Assembly: GCA_034522055.1 (NCBI GenBank)
Contig: JAXHLS010000006.1
Span: 1,026,790-1,090,789 of the forward strand
DNA from: Gammaproteobacteria bacterium
GTDB lineage: Bacteria; Pseudomonadota; Gammaproteobacteria; JAABTG01
Direction: 5' to 3'
Length of the DNA stretch: 64,000 nt
Positions 24,010 through 33,201 of the stretch are shown piece by piece. The notes beneath the pieces are model-generated. The model had not been told where the DNA came from. It saw nothing but the letters and a program-made list of their open reading frames with translations, and made no database searches. The translations under genes were made by a program, and so were the position numbers. How positions within the stretch are numbered: the first letter of the stretch is position 1; the number at the start of each line of letters is the position of its first letter.

Positions 24010-26173
24010 CTACCGGCGCTCCTGAAGGCTCAACACGAACACCGTCAGGGCGGGCAGCATGGTGAGGGTGACGATGGCCGCGCCGAGGATGCCGAACAGC
24101 ACGATGGCGCCCACGCCGCGGTAGAGCTCGGCGCCGGCGCCGGGCAGGAACACCAGGGGCGACAGCCCGGCGATGGTGGTGATGGCCGACATGGCGATGG
24201 GCCGCAGGCGGGCATCCACCGCCTCGCGCACGGCATCCAGCGCCGCCATGCCCTCGTGGCGCACGTTGTCCATGGCACGATGGACGATGAGGATGGGGTT
24301 GTTCACCACCGTGCCCATGAGGATGAGAAAGCCCAGCATGGAGATCATGTCGAAGGGCTGATGCACGGCCTGCAGGCCCGCCAGGGGCAGCAGGGCCCCA
24401 CCCTGGTTGAGCAGCCACAGGCCGGCGATGCCACCGGCCACGCCCAGGGGAATGGCCACCATGATGAGCAGGGGATAGCCCCAGTGGGAGAAAATGGCCA
24501 CCAGCACCAGGTAGACGATCACCAGCGCCACCGCGAAGTTAGTCCGCAGGGCCTCCTGGGTGGCCTGGAGCTGGTCGCTGGCCCCGGAGATGTCGATGGT
24601 GATGCCGCTGGGGATGGCGCCGGTCTCGCGCAGGTGGCCCAGCACCTCCTGCCGCACCACCTCCACGCCGGTCTCCAGGGCCACCGTCTCGGGAGGGATG
24701 ATGTTGAGGGTCACGGCACGGCGGCCCTCCACCCGCCGAATGGTGCTGGTATCCACCGTCTGCACCACGGAGGCCAGGGCCGACAGGGGCAACACCGCGC
24801 CCTGGGGGGTATAGATGGGCAGCCGCTCCAGCTCGCCCACCCCGACCCCGGGACCGGCGCCGCTGTACAGGTAGATATCGATCTTGTCGTCGGCCAGGAA
24901 GAACTCGTCCACGAAGGCGCCGTCGGTGAGGGCGGCCACGGTGAAACCCAGGTCCCCGGCGCTCATGCCCACCTCGCTGGCCCGGTCCCAGTCAGGGCGT
25001 ACCTCGATGAGGGGCTGGGCCAGGGACAGGGTGGACGGGTTGGCCTGGATGCGCGGCCCGTCGAACACCTCCTCCGCACGCCGGTAGGCGGCCAGGGCGA
25101 CATCGTAGATGGGCCCGAGCCGCGGCCCCGTGATGTCCAGATTGACGCTGCGGGTACCGCCCTCGTTGCTGGTATGGAGTCCTCGACGTAGGTCACGTCG
25201 TCGGCGGTGAGGGCCATCTCCATGCCGGCGGGCCGCAGCATCTCCTCGTTGATGGCCGCCACCTGGTCCATCATGGCGTACTTGATGTCGATGACGTTGG
25301 AGCCGGTGATGCGCCGCACGGACAGGCTGATGACGGGCTGGCGATTGACGAAGGAGGCATCCCGGACCTCCTGATGGTCGAGCACCACCCGGGCCACGTC
25401 GGCGAGGCGGATCACCGCGTCGCCGCGGCGGGCGATGATGAGGGTGTCCATGTCCTCCACTTCGTCGAAGCGCCCCACGGTGCGCAGCAGGTAGCGGCGC
25501 TTGCCGCTCTCCAGCTCACCCCCGGAGACGTCACGGTTGCGCGCGGTGATGGCTTCGCGCACGTCCAGCACCGTGAGGTCCCGCTGGGCCAGGGCCTCCG
25601 GATCAAGCAGCACCCGCACCTGGCGCTCGGCGCCGCCGCCCACGCCCACCCGGGACACGCCCGGCACGCCGGACATGCGCGGGCGCACGTGGTCCTCCAC
25701 GAAATCCCGCATCATGTCCATGTCGAGGCCCCGGGGATTACCCTCCAACGGGGCGATGCGGAAATACATGAAGGAGTTCTGGGAGAACGACGTCGCGTAG
25801 ACCCGGGGCTCGTCCACGTTCAGCGGATAGGACGCACCTGGTTGAGGGCGTTGTTCACCCGGATCAGGGTCTCGGTGATGTCCACGCCGAAGGGGAACTC
25901 CATCTCGATCTCGGCCTGACCGCTGGAGGCGCGGGAGATGATGCGGCGCAGGGCCGGAATGGTGCGCAGGTACTCCTCCTGCTCGATGAGGATCTCCTTC
26001 TCCACATCCTGGGGCGTGGCGCCGGGCCAGGAGGTCTGTACCGTCACCGTGCGCACCTCCAGGTCCGGGATCATCTGAACCGGGATCCGCAGGGCCGCCA
26101 GGACCCCTAGCACCCCCAGGATGAGGACGATGACGGTCATCAGCACCCCGCGGCGGATGATGGCCTCGAACAT
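24010..26173 (-). pseudogene. Broken RND efflux pump gene
   Basis: Translation from 26173 gives a normal RND N-terminus (first membrane helix, then PVQMIPDLEVRTVTVQTSWP). A one-base loss near 25833-25836 shifts frame, after which the sequence resumes with SYPLNVDEPRVYATSF and runs through the first periplasmic domain to TYVEDSI. There, near 25175, it jumps to the second periplasmic domain (NEGGTRSVNLDITGP) and ends normally with the last five helices. Helices 2 to about 7, including the proton-relay aspartates of helix 4, are missing: about 720 residues remain of about 1,030. The product cannot pump. Confidence 0.88.
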
Positions 26174-26181
26174 GGCGCCCC

Positions 26182-27288
26182 TCAGTCGCCGCCGCGCACA
26201 CGGACGGCCTGGCCGTCCCGCAGGGCCTCATTGCCCTCCACCACTACCGTCGCACCACTCGCCAGGCCGTCCCGGATCTCCACCTCGTCACCGAAGGCGA
26301 GGCCCAGCCGGATCTGGTGCTCCCGCGCCCGGGGGGTGGTTGCGGAGCGCTCCACCACCCACACCGACACGCGGCCGTCGGGATAACGCAGCAGGGCGTC
26401 ACGGGGCACCACCACCCCCCTGCGTCCCGTTTCCAGGCGCAGGATGCCCCGTACGGACATGCCCGGGGTCATGGTGGGATGGGCGTCCTCGGCCGGCAAC
26501 ACCCGCAGCAGGAAGGTACGCGCGGAGGGGTCACTCACCGGCACCGCAGCGTGGATACGCCCGGCGATGGGTCGTCCGGGGAGGGCGTCGAGGAACACCT
26601 CGACGGCGGTATCCTCGTTCAGGCGGGGATAGAGTTCCTGGGGGGCGCGGAAGTCGAAGCGCAGGCCGGTGGTGGCCACCAGTTCCACCACCGTGTCACC
26701 GGGGGAGACCCACTCCCCCACCTCCGCCACCCGGCGGCTGATGACCCCGTCATAGGGGGCGGTGATGCGGTGCCGCGCCACCACGGCCCGCTGGTGCCGG
26801 ACCTCCGCGGCCGCCCCCGCCATCTCGGCCTCGGCCACCGCCACGGCCGTGGCCCGGGCCTCCAGCTCGCTGGCCGATATGGTCTGATCCCGCTCCAGGG
26901 CGCGCCGCTCCCGCAGGCGCCGGCGGGCATCCGCCAGCTCCGCCCGCGCCCGCCGGGCCGCGGCATCGAAGAGTTCCAGTTTCAGATCCGCCAACTCGTG
27001 GTCGAGTTCCACCAGCAACCCGCCCGCCGCCACGCGGTCGCCGGCATCCACCGGCAACGCCGCCACCATGCCGCCCACCTGGGTGGACAGGGACGAGGTG
27101 CGGGGTGAAGTGACGGTGCCGGTGACCCGCTCCTCCCGGACGATGGGGATGGTCTCGGAACGGGCCACGGCCACGGGTGCGACATCCGTGGTGGCTGCCA
27201 TCGCCGGGCACATCATCAGCAGCCCCATCACGGCCAACCCGCCCGTCGCCGGGAGGCGGAACCTTCCAGGGATGAATTTAATGCGCAT
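26182..27288 (-). CDS. RND efflux periplasmic adaptor (HlyD/MFP family)
   Basis: The 368-residue protein has a signal peptide ending CPAMAAT, a lipoyl half-motif (GGMVAALPVDAGDRVAAGG), an alpha-hairpin of about 80 residues rich in Ala/Arg/Glu, the second lipoyl half (APYDGVISRRVAEVGEWVSP) and beta-barrel and membrane-proximal domains. It is complete. It would pair with the adjacent RND pump, which is broken, so it may be an orphan. A larger open frame runs upstream through the FAD-subunit gene and is ignored. The start codon lies in a 16-bp palindrome. Confidence 0.88.
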   Translation of the reverse strand: MRIKFIPGRFRLPATGGLAVMGLLMMCPAMAATTDVAPVAVARSETIPIVREERVTGTVTSPRTSSLSTQVGGMVAALPVDAGDRVAAGGLLVELDHELADLKLELFDAAARRARAELADARRRLRERRALERDQTISASELEARATAVAVAEAEMAGAAAEVRHQRAVVARHRITAPYDGVISRRVAEVGEWVSPGDTVVELVATTGLRFDFRAPQELYPRLNEDTAVEVFLDALPGRPIAGRIHAAVPVSDPSARTFLLRVLPAEDAHPTMTPGMSVRGILRLETGRRGVVVPRDALLRYPDGRVSVWVVERSATTPRAREHQIRLGLAFGDEVEIRDGLASGATVVVEGNEALRDGQAVRVRGGD

Positions 27289-27292
27289 TAAA
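27277..27292. promoter_or_regulatory. 16-bp perfect palindrome over adaptor start codon
   Basis: TTTAATGCGCATTAAA is self-complementary and contains the adaptor ATG (27288-27286 on the minus strand). It may be a repressor operator. Confidence 0.35.
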
Positions 27293-27371
27293 ATGCGACA
27301 ACACGCGCTCCCGGGACGTTCCCTGCGGGCGGCCACGAACCGGGTCCATCGCCCCCCCGCGGGGGGCGGGG

Positions 27372-28349
27372 TTAGCGGGGACGGGCCCTGGCGAGTTCTT
27401 CCATGAGCATGCCCTTGAAGAGGGGCACCTTGTAGGCGTTGTGGGTCATGGGCACGGCGTCGGCCATGGCGACGTCGGCGGCCTCGCGGATGTGGGCCTC
27501 GTCCAGGGGATTGCCGCGCAGCGCCTCCTCGGCGGCCGTGGCGCGCCACGGTACCGGCGCGGCGGCGGCCAGCACCACCCGGGCCTGCCCCACCGTATCG
27601 TCCTCCAGGGTCAGGGCCAGGGCGCAGCCGGCGATGGCGAAGTCCCACGAGCGCCGGGTGCGGATCTTGCGATAGCTGTTGTAGAGGCCGGGGGGCGGCG
27701 CCGGGATGCGCACCTCGGTGATGATCTCGCCGGCCTCCAGCACCGTCTCGCGGGTGGGATCGTCCGCGGGGGCGACGTGGAGTTCCGCCACCGGGACCCG
27801 CCGGGTGCCGTCGGGACCGTCGATGATCACCGCGGCATCGAGGGCCATGAGGGCCGGTGCCAAATCCGAGGGATGGACGATGAAGCACTGGGCCCCGCCC
27901 AGGATGGCATGGTGCTGGTTCTCGCCGTTCACGGCGAAGCACCTGTAGCCGCCCTTGCGCAGGCAGGGGAAGTCGCCGCGGTAGTACCAGCAGCGGGGCT
28001 TCTGGCACAGGTTGCCGCCCACGGTGCCCTGATGGCGCAGCTGGGGGCTGGCCACGGCCGCGGCGGCCTGGGCGAGGCCCGGGTAGCGTCCGGCCACCAT
28101 GGGGTTCTCGGCCAGGGCGGTGATGGTGGTCATGGCACCGATGGCGAGGCCGCCGTCCTTCCCCTCCCGCACTCCCGCGAGGCCCTCGATATCCGCCAGG
28201 CTCACCACCGTGTCCACGGCGTAGACGCCGTCCCGCAGGCAGCCCAGCAGATCGGTGCCGCCGGCATGGACAGCCGCCCCGTCGGCTGCGGCGCTGGAGA
28301 TGGCAGCGGCCACGGAGCGCGGCCGCACGTAGGCGAATGGCGCAGTCAT
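27372..28349 (-). CDS. FAD subunit of periplasmic aldehyde oxidase (PaoB-like)
   Basis: The 325-residue protein is a molybdopterin-dehydrogenase FAD-binding subunit: HAGGTDLLGCLRDGV binds FAD pyrophosphate, followed by VGGNLCQ. The four cysteines in LCQKPRCWYYRGDFPC and YRCFA form an insert like the [4Fe-4S] loop of E. coli PaoB. It has no export signal; partner subunits are thought to carry such proteins out by the Tat route. It overlaps the molybdenum subunit by 4 bases (ATGA). Confidence 0.88.
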   Translation of the reverse strand: MTAPFAYVRPRSVAAAISSAAADGAAVHAGGTDLLGCLRDGVYAVDTVVSLADIEGLAGVREGKDGGLAIGAMTTITALAENPMVAGRYPGLAQAAAAVASPQLRHQGTVGGNLCQKPRCWYYRGDFPCLRKGGYRCFAVNGENQHHAILGGAQCFIVHPSDLAPALMALDAAVIIDGPDGTRRVPVAELHVAPADDPTRETVLEAGEIITEVRIPAPPPGLYNSYRKIRTRRSWDFAIAGCALALTLEDDTVGQARVVLAAAAPVPWRATAAEEALRGNPLDEAHIREAADVAMADAVPMTHNAYKVPLFKGMLMEELARARPR

Positions 28350-30658
28350 GGCTGGCCCTCCTGGTGATGGATACGGGCGACGAGGGTCTCGGGGTTGATG
28401 GGCGTGTCGGACATGCGCACCCCCACGGCGTCGTACACCGCGTTGGCGATGGCCGCACCGGTGGGGATGGTGACCGGCTCGCCGAGGCCCTTGGCCCCCA
28501 CGATGTTGGCCTCCCGGTCGTTCAGCATCACCGGCGCCGACACCACCTCGTCAGGCACGTCCAGGGCGGTGGGCAGCTTGTAGTCGTGCCAGCTCTTGTT
28601 GCACAGCTTGCCGGTGGGCCCGTCCAGCACCCGTGATTCCGTCTGGGCGAAGCCGACCCCCATGGTGATTCCCCCCACCACCTGGCCGTCCCAGGTGAGG
28701 CGGTTGATGACCCGCCCGCTCTCGTTGGTGCCGAGCATGCGCAGCAGGCGCACCTCGCCGGTGCGGGTATTGACCTCCACCTCGCAGAACTGGGCCGCGA
28801 AGGGGGTGATGCTGACGTCGTCGCGGTTGGGCCGGCGTTCCCCTACCCCTACCACCACCTTCTGATTCTTCAGGGCATCGAGGTCGGTGATGGCCACGGC
28901 CTCAAGGCCGTCGGTGGTCTCCAGGCGGTCGCCGGCGAAGCGGATCTCCTCGCGCGAGCGTCCCAACTGGGCGGCGGCCATGTCCATGAGCTGGTCCTTC
29001 ACCGCCAGGCAGGCGCGGCGTACGGTGGGGGCCTCGGTGGGCACCGTCTTGCTGCCCCCGGAGGGGGTGGCGAACTGGGTGGTGGCGGTATCGGCGTGCT
29101 CCACCTGAATGGCGTCGGGGCCCATGCCGAACTCCTCCGCCACTACCATGGCCATCACCGTCTTGGTACCGGTGCCGATGTCCGAGGCCCCCATGTTGAG
29201 GTTGGCGGTGCCATCGACGTAGAGGCGCAGGATCACCGTGGCCGGCGGGCCGCCATCGCCCACGAACCAGTTGGCGGCGGCCATGCCCACGCCGCGCCGC
29301 ACATGGCCCTCGCCGTTTCCGGAAGCCTTGGCCTGCTGCCAGCCGAAGGCCGCGGCCCCCTCCTCGATGCAGCGCCGCAGGCCGTCGGTGGTGTAGGGCT
29401 TGTCACCGCGGGCCTGGGAACCGCCGGGGATGTTCTTCAGCCGCAGGGCCACCGGGTCCATGGCGAGCTCGGTCGCCAGCTCGTCCATCATCTGGTCCAT
29501 GGCCCACGAGCACTGGACGTAGCCGGGGGCGCGGAAGGGACGGGCCGGCTGGGCGTTGATATAGACGTCCTTCAGGTGCGTGCGCACGTTGGGGCAGCGA
29601 TAGAGGTCCTTGGCGATCCAGTCCAGCAGGGCGGTGCCGCCGGCCCGGTAGGCACCGCTGGCCCCCGTACCCTCGAAGTGGATGGCGGTCAGGGTGCCGT
29701 CCTTCTTCGCCCCCACCCTGAGGGTCATGAGGGTGGGCGGCCGGTTGCCCTGGGTGAGCAGGGTCTGCTCCCGGGTCAGGAACAGTTTCACCGGCCGATT
29801 GATGCGTTGGGCCATCAGGGCCGCCGCCACGGCGTACTTGTCGGTGCGCAGCTTGGAGCCGAAGGCCCCACCCACGTAGTGGCCGATGACCCGCACCCGG
29901 GCCAGGGGCAGGCCCAGCACCTCGGCCAGCTCGCCCTGGATGGCGAACACCCCCTGGGTGGACTCCCACACCGTAAGCCGATCGCCGTCCCAGCGGGCCA
30001 CGCAGCCATGGGGCTCGAGGGGCGTCTGCATCTGACTCTCCACGCGGTAGCTGCGCTCCAGCACCACGTCGGCCGCGGCGAAGCCCTGCTCCACGTCGCC
30101 CCGGGCATCGTCGGACTCGCCCGCCAGATTGCCGTCGGGATGGACGCCGGGGGCGTCGTCATCCAGGGCACGGGCCACGTCCGACACGAAGGGCAGCTCC
30201 TCGTACTCCACGGCGATGGCGCGCAGGGCGTCGGCCGCCCGGTAGGGGGAGTCGGCGGCCACCGCCGCCACCGCCTCGCCCTCGAAGCGGCAGTGGTCCT
30301 CGAACAGCCGGCCCTGATGGCCGTCGCCGTACGACCAGGCGGGATTGGCGTCGCCGGTGTTGCGGCTGATCACCGCGTAGACGCCGGGCATGGCCGCGGC
30401 GGCGGCGGTGTCGATGGACTTCACCCGGGCGTTGGCGTGGGGGCTGCCGAGCATGGCCCCGTAGACCATGCCGGGGAGCACCACGTCCGAGGGGAATACG
30501 GCCGCCCCGCTCACCCGCTCATAGCCATCCACCCGGGGGCGGCGCTGCCCCACCACCCGGGTGCGCTCCCCCCAGGGCTCGGCCTCGCCTGCGGCGCCCG
30601 CGTCGGGGGCCTGAGTAAAGGGGATTTGGCCTTCGATGCCTTTTCCTTCCTCTGCCAT
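28346..30658 (-). CDS. Molybdopterin-binding large subunit (PaoC-like)
   Basis: The 770-residue protein is the catalytic subunit of the xanthine dehydrogenase/aldehyde oxidase family: RVDGYERVSGAAVFPSDV at the N-terminus, GGAFGSK for cofactor contact, RAPGYVQ, and VGAKGLGEP containing the conserved active-site Glu. It oxidises an aldehyde or N-heterocycle by hydroxylation at molybdenum; the substrate cannot be deduced. It lies between the [2Fe-2S] and FAD genes, whereas E. coli has the order A-B-C. Confidence 0.9.
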   Translation of the reverse strand: MAEEGKGIEGQIPFTQAPDAGAAGEAEPWGERTRVVGQRRPRVDGYERVSGAAVFPSDVVLPGMVYGAMLGSPHANARVKSIDTAAAAAMPGVYAVISRNTGDANPAWSYGDGHQGRLFEDHCRFEGEAVAAVAADSPYRAADALRAIAVEYEELPFVSDVARALDDDAPGVHPDGNLAGESDDARGDVEQGFAAADVVLERSYRVESQMQTPLEPHGCVARWDGDRLTVWESTQGVFAIQGELAEVLGLPLARVRVIGHYVGGAFGSKLRTDKYAVAAALMAQRINRPVKLFLTREQTLLTQGNRPPTLMTLRVGAKKDGTLTAIHFEGTGASGAYRAGGTALLDWIAKDLYRCPNVRTHLKDVYINAQPARPFRAPGYVQCSWAMDQMMDELATELAMDPVALRLKNIPGGSQARGDKPYTTDGLRRCIEEGAAAFGWQQAKASGNGEGHVRRGVGMAAANWFVGDGGPPATVILRLYVDGTANLNMGASDIGTGTKTVMAMVVAEEFGMGPDAIQVEHADTATTQFATPSGGSKTVPTEAPTVRRACLAVKDQLMDMAAAQLGRSREEIRFAGDRLETTDGLEAVAITDLDALKNQKVVVGVGERRPNRDDVSITPFAAQFCEVEVNTRTGEVRLLRMLGTNESGRVINRLTWDGQVVGGITMGVGFAQTESRVLDGPTGKLCNKSWHDYKLPTALDVPDEVVSAPVMLNDREANIVGAKGLGEPVTIPTGAAIANAVYDAVGVRMSDTPINPETLVARIHHQEGQP

Positions 30659-30661
30659 GGC

Positions 30662-31315
30662 TCACCTCTTCCTGTGGCGGGCGGCGTCGGCCACCGCGTT
30701 GAAGATATGGGCGTAGGCGCCGCAGCGGCACAGGTTGCCGCTCATGGCATGGCGGATCTCCTCCCGCCCCGGGGACGGATTCCTGCGCAGCAGCCCCTCC
30801 GCCGCCATCACCTGGCCGGGCGTGCAGTAGCCGCACTGCAGGCCGTCCTCCTTGACGAAGCTGGCCTGCACCTGGCCCAGGGTCTCGCCGTCCATGAGCC
30901 CTTCGGCGGTCTCGATGCGCCGGTCCACGGCCTCCACCGCCAGGGTCAGGCAGGCGTAGCGCGGGACGTCGTCCACGAGCACGGTACAGGAGCCGCATTC
31001 GCCCCGCTCGCAGCCCATCTTGGCGGCCGTGAGCCCGAGGCGTTCCCGCAACACGAACAGCAGGCTCCAGCGCGGCTCCACCAGCAGGCGCTCGCTGCGG
31101 CCGTTGATATCGAGGGTGATGGGCACCGTCTCGCCCGCCTCGAGACGGGTCTCCGAGCCCTCTTCCGCACCGGCCTGCCCGGCGGCGTAGGCACCGGGGC
31201 CCATGGCGAAGGCGACGGTGCCCATACTCGAGGACTTGATGAAGGCCCGGCGGCTCAACTTCTGCCCGCCCCGGCGGCCGCTACCGCCGGCCCTGTCTCT
31301 GATGTCATCCGCCAT
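30662..31315 (-). CDS. [2Fe-2S] subunit with Tat signal (PaoA-like)
   Basis: The 217-residue protein starts with a twin-arginine signal (LSRRAFIKSSSMGTVAFAMG). The plant-type cluster is bound by CERGECGSC plus a later Cys; the second cluster by CGYCTPGQ and CRCG. It shuttles electrons from molybdenum to FAD. The Tat signal implies a folded, cofactor-loaded complex is exported to the periplasm. It is the first gene of the three-gene operon. Confidence 0.9.
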   Translation of the reverse strand: MADDIRDRAGGSGRRGGQKLSRRAFIKSSSMGTVAFAMGPGAYAAGQAGAEEGSETRLEAGETVPITLDINGRSERLLVEPRWSLLFVLRERLGLTAAKMGCERGECGSCTVLVDDVPRYACLTLAVEAVDRRIETAEGLMDGETLGQVQASFVKEDGLQCGYCTPGQVMAAEGLLRRNPSPGREEIRHAMSGNLCRCGAYAHIFNAVADAARHRKR

Positions 31316-31429
31316 GAAGCATCCTCCCGTCTGATTCCAGACAACCCTGGTGGGCCGGATGGCGCAGGACCGGATGGCCCACCAGACCGTTAATCTGACA
31401 TAAGCCGCCCGGCGCGCAATTGAGGTCCG

Positions 31430-32131
31430 TCAATCCCCCCAGCGGCGCTCCCAGGCCTGCTGGTTGCGGCGGGCGTCGCGAATGAAGGGAGACCAGCGGA
31501 TGAGGGCGAGCACCAGGCGGTTGAGGGCGGAGGCGGGAAAGGCCAGGGGCCGGCGCACGTCCAGGAACAGCACCACCCGGGTGCCGTCGGTGTCGTTCTG
31601 CACCGCATGCTTGTAGGTGTCGTCGAACACCAGGCAGCGGCCCTCCTCCCAATGGGCCTCCTCGTCCCCCACCTGGATGCGGCAGCGCTCCCGGGGCTCC
31701 GGCACCATGAGGGCGAGGTGACAGCGCACCACACCCTTGTAGGGCCCGCGGTGGCGGGGGATGTGCTTGCCCGGGGCGAGGATGGAGAAGAAGGCCGTCA
31801 TCATGCCGGGCACGGATTCCACCAGGCGGGTGGTCTCGGGACAGCGGGCGCAGTTGCCGGGCATCTTGTAGCCGTAGCCGTAGAGGAAAAAGGTCTTCCA
31901 GCGGTCATCCTGGGTCAGGTTGGTCTGGTCCCTGGAGATCTCCTGGAAGCTGGGCAGGCGCTCGGGATCCTGCATCACCCCTTCGAGTTCTTGCCGCACC
32001 ACCCGCCAGCGTGCCTCCAGCTCGCGGGTCCAGGGGAAGTCCCGGTTGTCCAGGAAGGGCGCCGTGCCCACCAGGGACTGGCGCTCCAGGAAGCGCTCGA
32101 TACGCTTGATGACCCACAGGCCCACCCGCAC
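31430..32131 (-). CDS. LpxO-like aspartyl/asparaginyl beta-hydroxylase
   Basis: The 233-residue protein carries the family core: HIPRHRGPYKGVVRCHLALM with the first iron-binding His, EEGRCLVFDDTYKHAVQND with the second His, and RVVLFLDVRRPL. It is an Fe(II)/2-oxoglutarate dioxygenase; LpxO members hydroxylate lipid A acyl chains at the membrane. The neighbouring sphingolipid genes make a lipid or acyl-chain substrate plausible here. The start is a GTG at 32131 (another GTG two codons on); no ATG exists in frame. It lacks LpxO's clear N-terminal membrane helix. Confidence 0.8.
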   Translation of the reverse strand: MRVGLWVIKRIERFLERQSLVGTAPFLDNRDFPWTRELEARWRVVRQELEGVMQDPERLPSFQEISRDQTNLTQDDRWKTFFLYGYGYKMPGNCARCPETTRLVESVPGMMTAFFSILAPGKHIPRHRGPYKGVVRCHLALMVPEPRERCRIQVGDEEAHWEEGRCLVFDDTYKHAVQNDTDGTRVVLFLDVRRPLAFPASALNRLVLALIRWSPFIRDARRNQQAWERRWGD

Positions 32132-32229
32132 GCTGGCTGGGGCGGTGACGTTTTTTCTGCGGTGGATTCGCCGTCTGTTCCATGATTACCATGATCCTCC
32201 GCGTTCGTGGGCGCTGTCCAACCCCAATC

Positions 32230-33201
32230 TCAATGCAGCACCCGGGCCCGCAGCAGCCGCCACACCGTGCGCAGGCCAAACACCACCGGGTGGCGCCGCA
32301 TGGCGGCCGTGACCGGCACCGCCATGCCGGTATGGCGCTCTACCTTCCAGGCGGCGTAGTCCACCCCGCCCTGGAAGGTGAAGGCCGCCTTGATCAGGCG
32401 GGCCAGGGACAGCAACCGGCCCTGCCAGCGCCGCAGCCACCAGCGGCGGCGACAGCCACGCCGGCTCAGGGTCGTTCCCGGCCCCTGGCGATATACCCCC
32501 TCTCCCACCGCCACGAGGAGCGGCGCGGGCCCCGCGGCCGCGGCGGCCGTGCGGGCCGCGCAGGCCGCCGCCTCCAGCTCCGCCAGGCGCGCGGCGCGAC
32601 CCCGGTCCTCGGGCCGCAGTTCCGCCGCGTAGCTTAGTTCCAGCCCGACCCGCCACAGGGTGCCGGCCTCGAAGGGAGACTCCACACAGGGCGCCGTGTG
32701 GGTGATGAAGGTGCGCACCGCCGTGGTCAACGCGTTCTCCAGACGGGCGTGGGCGGCCCCATCCCGGGCGTTGGCCAGACGCACGGGCTGGGCGAAGCGG
32801 CCCCACAGGTAGGAGTGGAACCAGCGGCCCACGCCGCGTTCCAGATCCGCCAGGGACAGCACCCCATACTTGACCCGGATGGGCCCCTGGGGGGTGGCAC
32901 ACTCCATATAGAACACGTTGGGGGGCAGCCAGGCGTTGACCCACCGCAGCCATGGCTTGTCGTAAGCCGCGGCGTAGCCATCCACCACCGCGTAGGCATC
33001 CACAAGACCATCCCGCGGATCACCGCTGCGCAGGCAGGAGCCGTAGAACAGCACCCCCGCCAGGTTGGCGCCGAAACGCCCCCGGAGGGCGGCTGTCACG
33101 TGGTGCAGATCCTCAGAAAAGGGGGCGGCCGCCTGGGCCGCCACCACCGCCCGCAGGGGGTCCGGGGCCCCCGCCGTATCCTCAGCTCCTGCCACCATCA
33201 T
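32230..33201 (-). CDS. Nucleotidyltransferase-fold-like protein, unknown function
   Basis: The 323-residue protein has LAGVLFYGSCLRSGDPRDGL followed by VDAYAVVDGY, which resembles the GS...D-x-D active-site strand of the polymerase-beta nucleotidyltransferase fold, though the second Asp motif is weak (DAYAVVD). The rest is Ala/Arg-rich with a basic C-terminus. Its ATG overlaps the end of the CDP-alcohol phosphotransferase gene by 20 bases, so they are co-translated. I infer a role in head-group or membrane-lipid tailoring from its operon partner only. Confidence 0.55.
   Translation of the reverse strand: MMVAGAEDTAGAPDPLRAVVAAQAAAPFSEDLHHVTAALRGRFGANLAGVLFYGSCLRSGDPRDGLVDAYAVVDGYAAAYDKPWLRWVNAWLPPNVFYMECATPQGPIRVKYGVLSLADLERGVGRWFHSYLWGRFAQPVRLANARDGAAHARLENALTTAVRTFITHTAPCVESPFEAGTLWRVGLELSYAAELRPEDRGRAARLAELEAAACAARTAAAAAGPAPLLVAVGEGVYRQGPGTTLSRRGCRRRWWLRRWQGRLLSLARLIKAAFTFQGGVDYAAWKVERHTGMAVPVTAAMRRHPVVFGLRTVWRLLRARVLH

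Noticed and set aside
23780-24025. Short frames on both strands between the relic and the RND pseudogene
   Set aside because: They run through palindromic repeats and do not resemble proteins.
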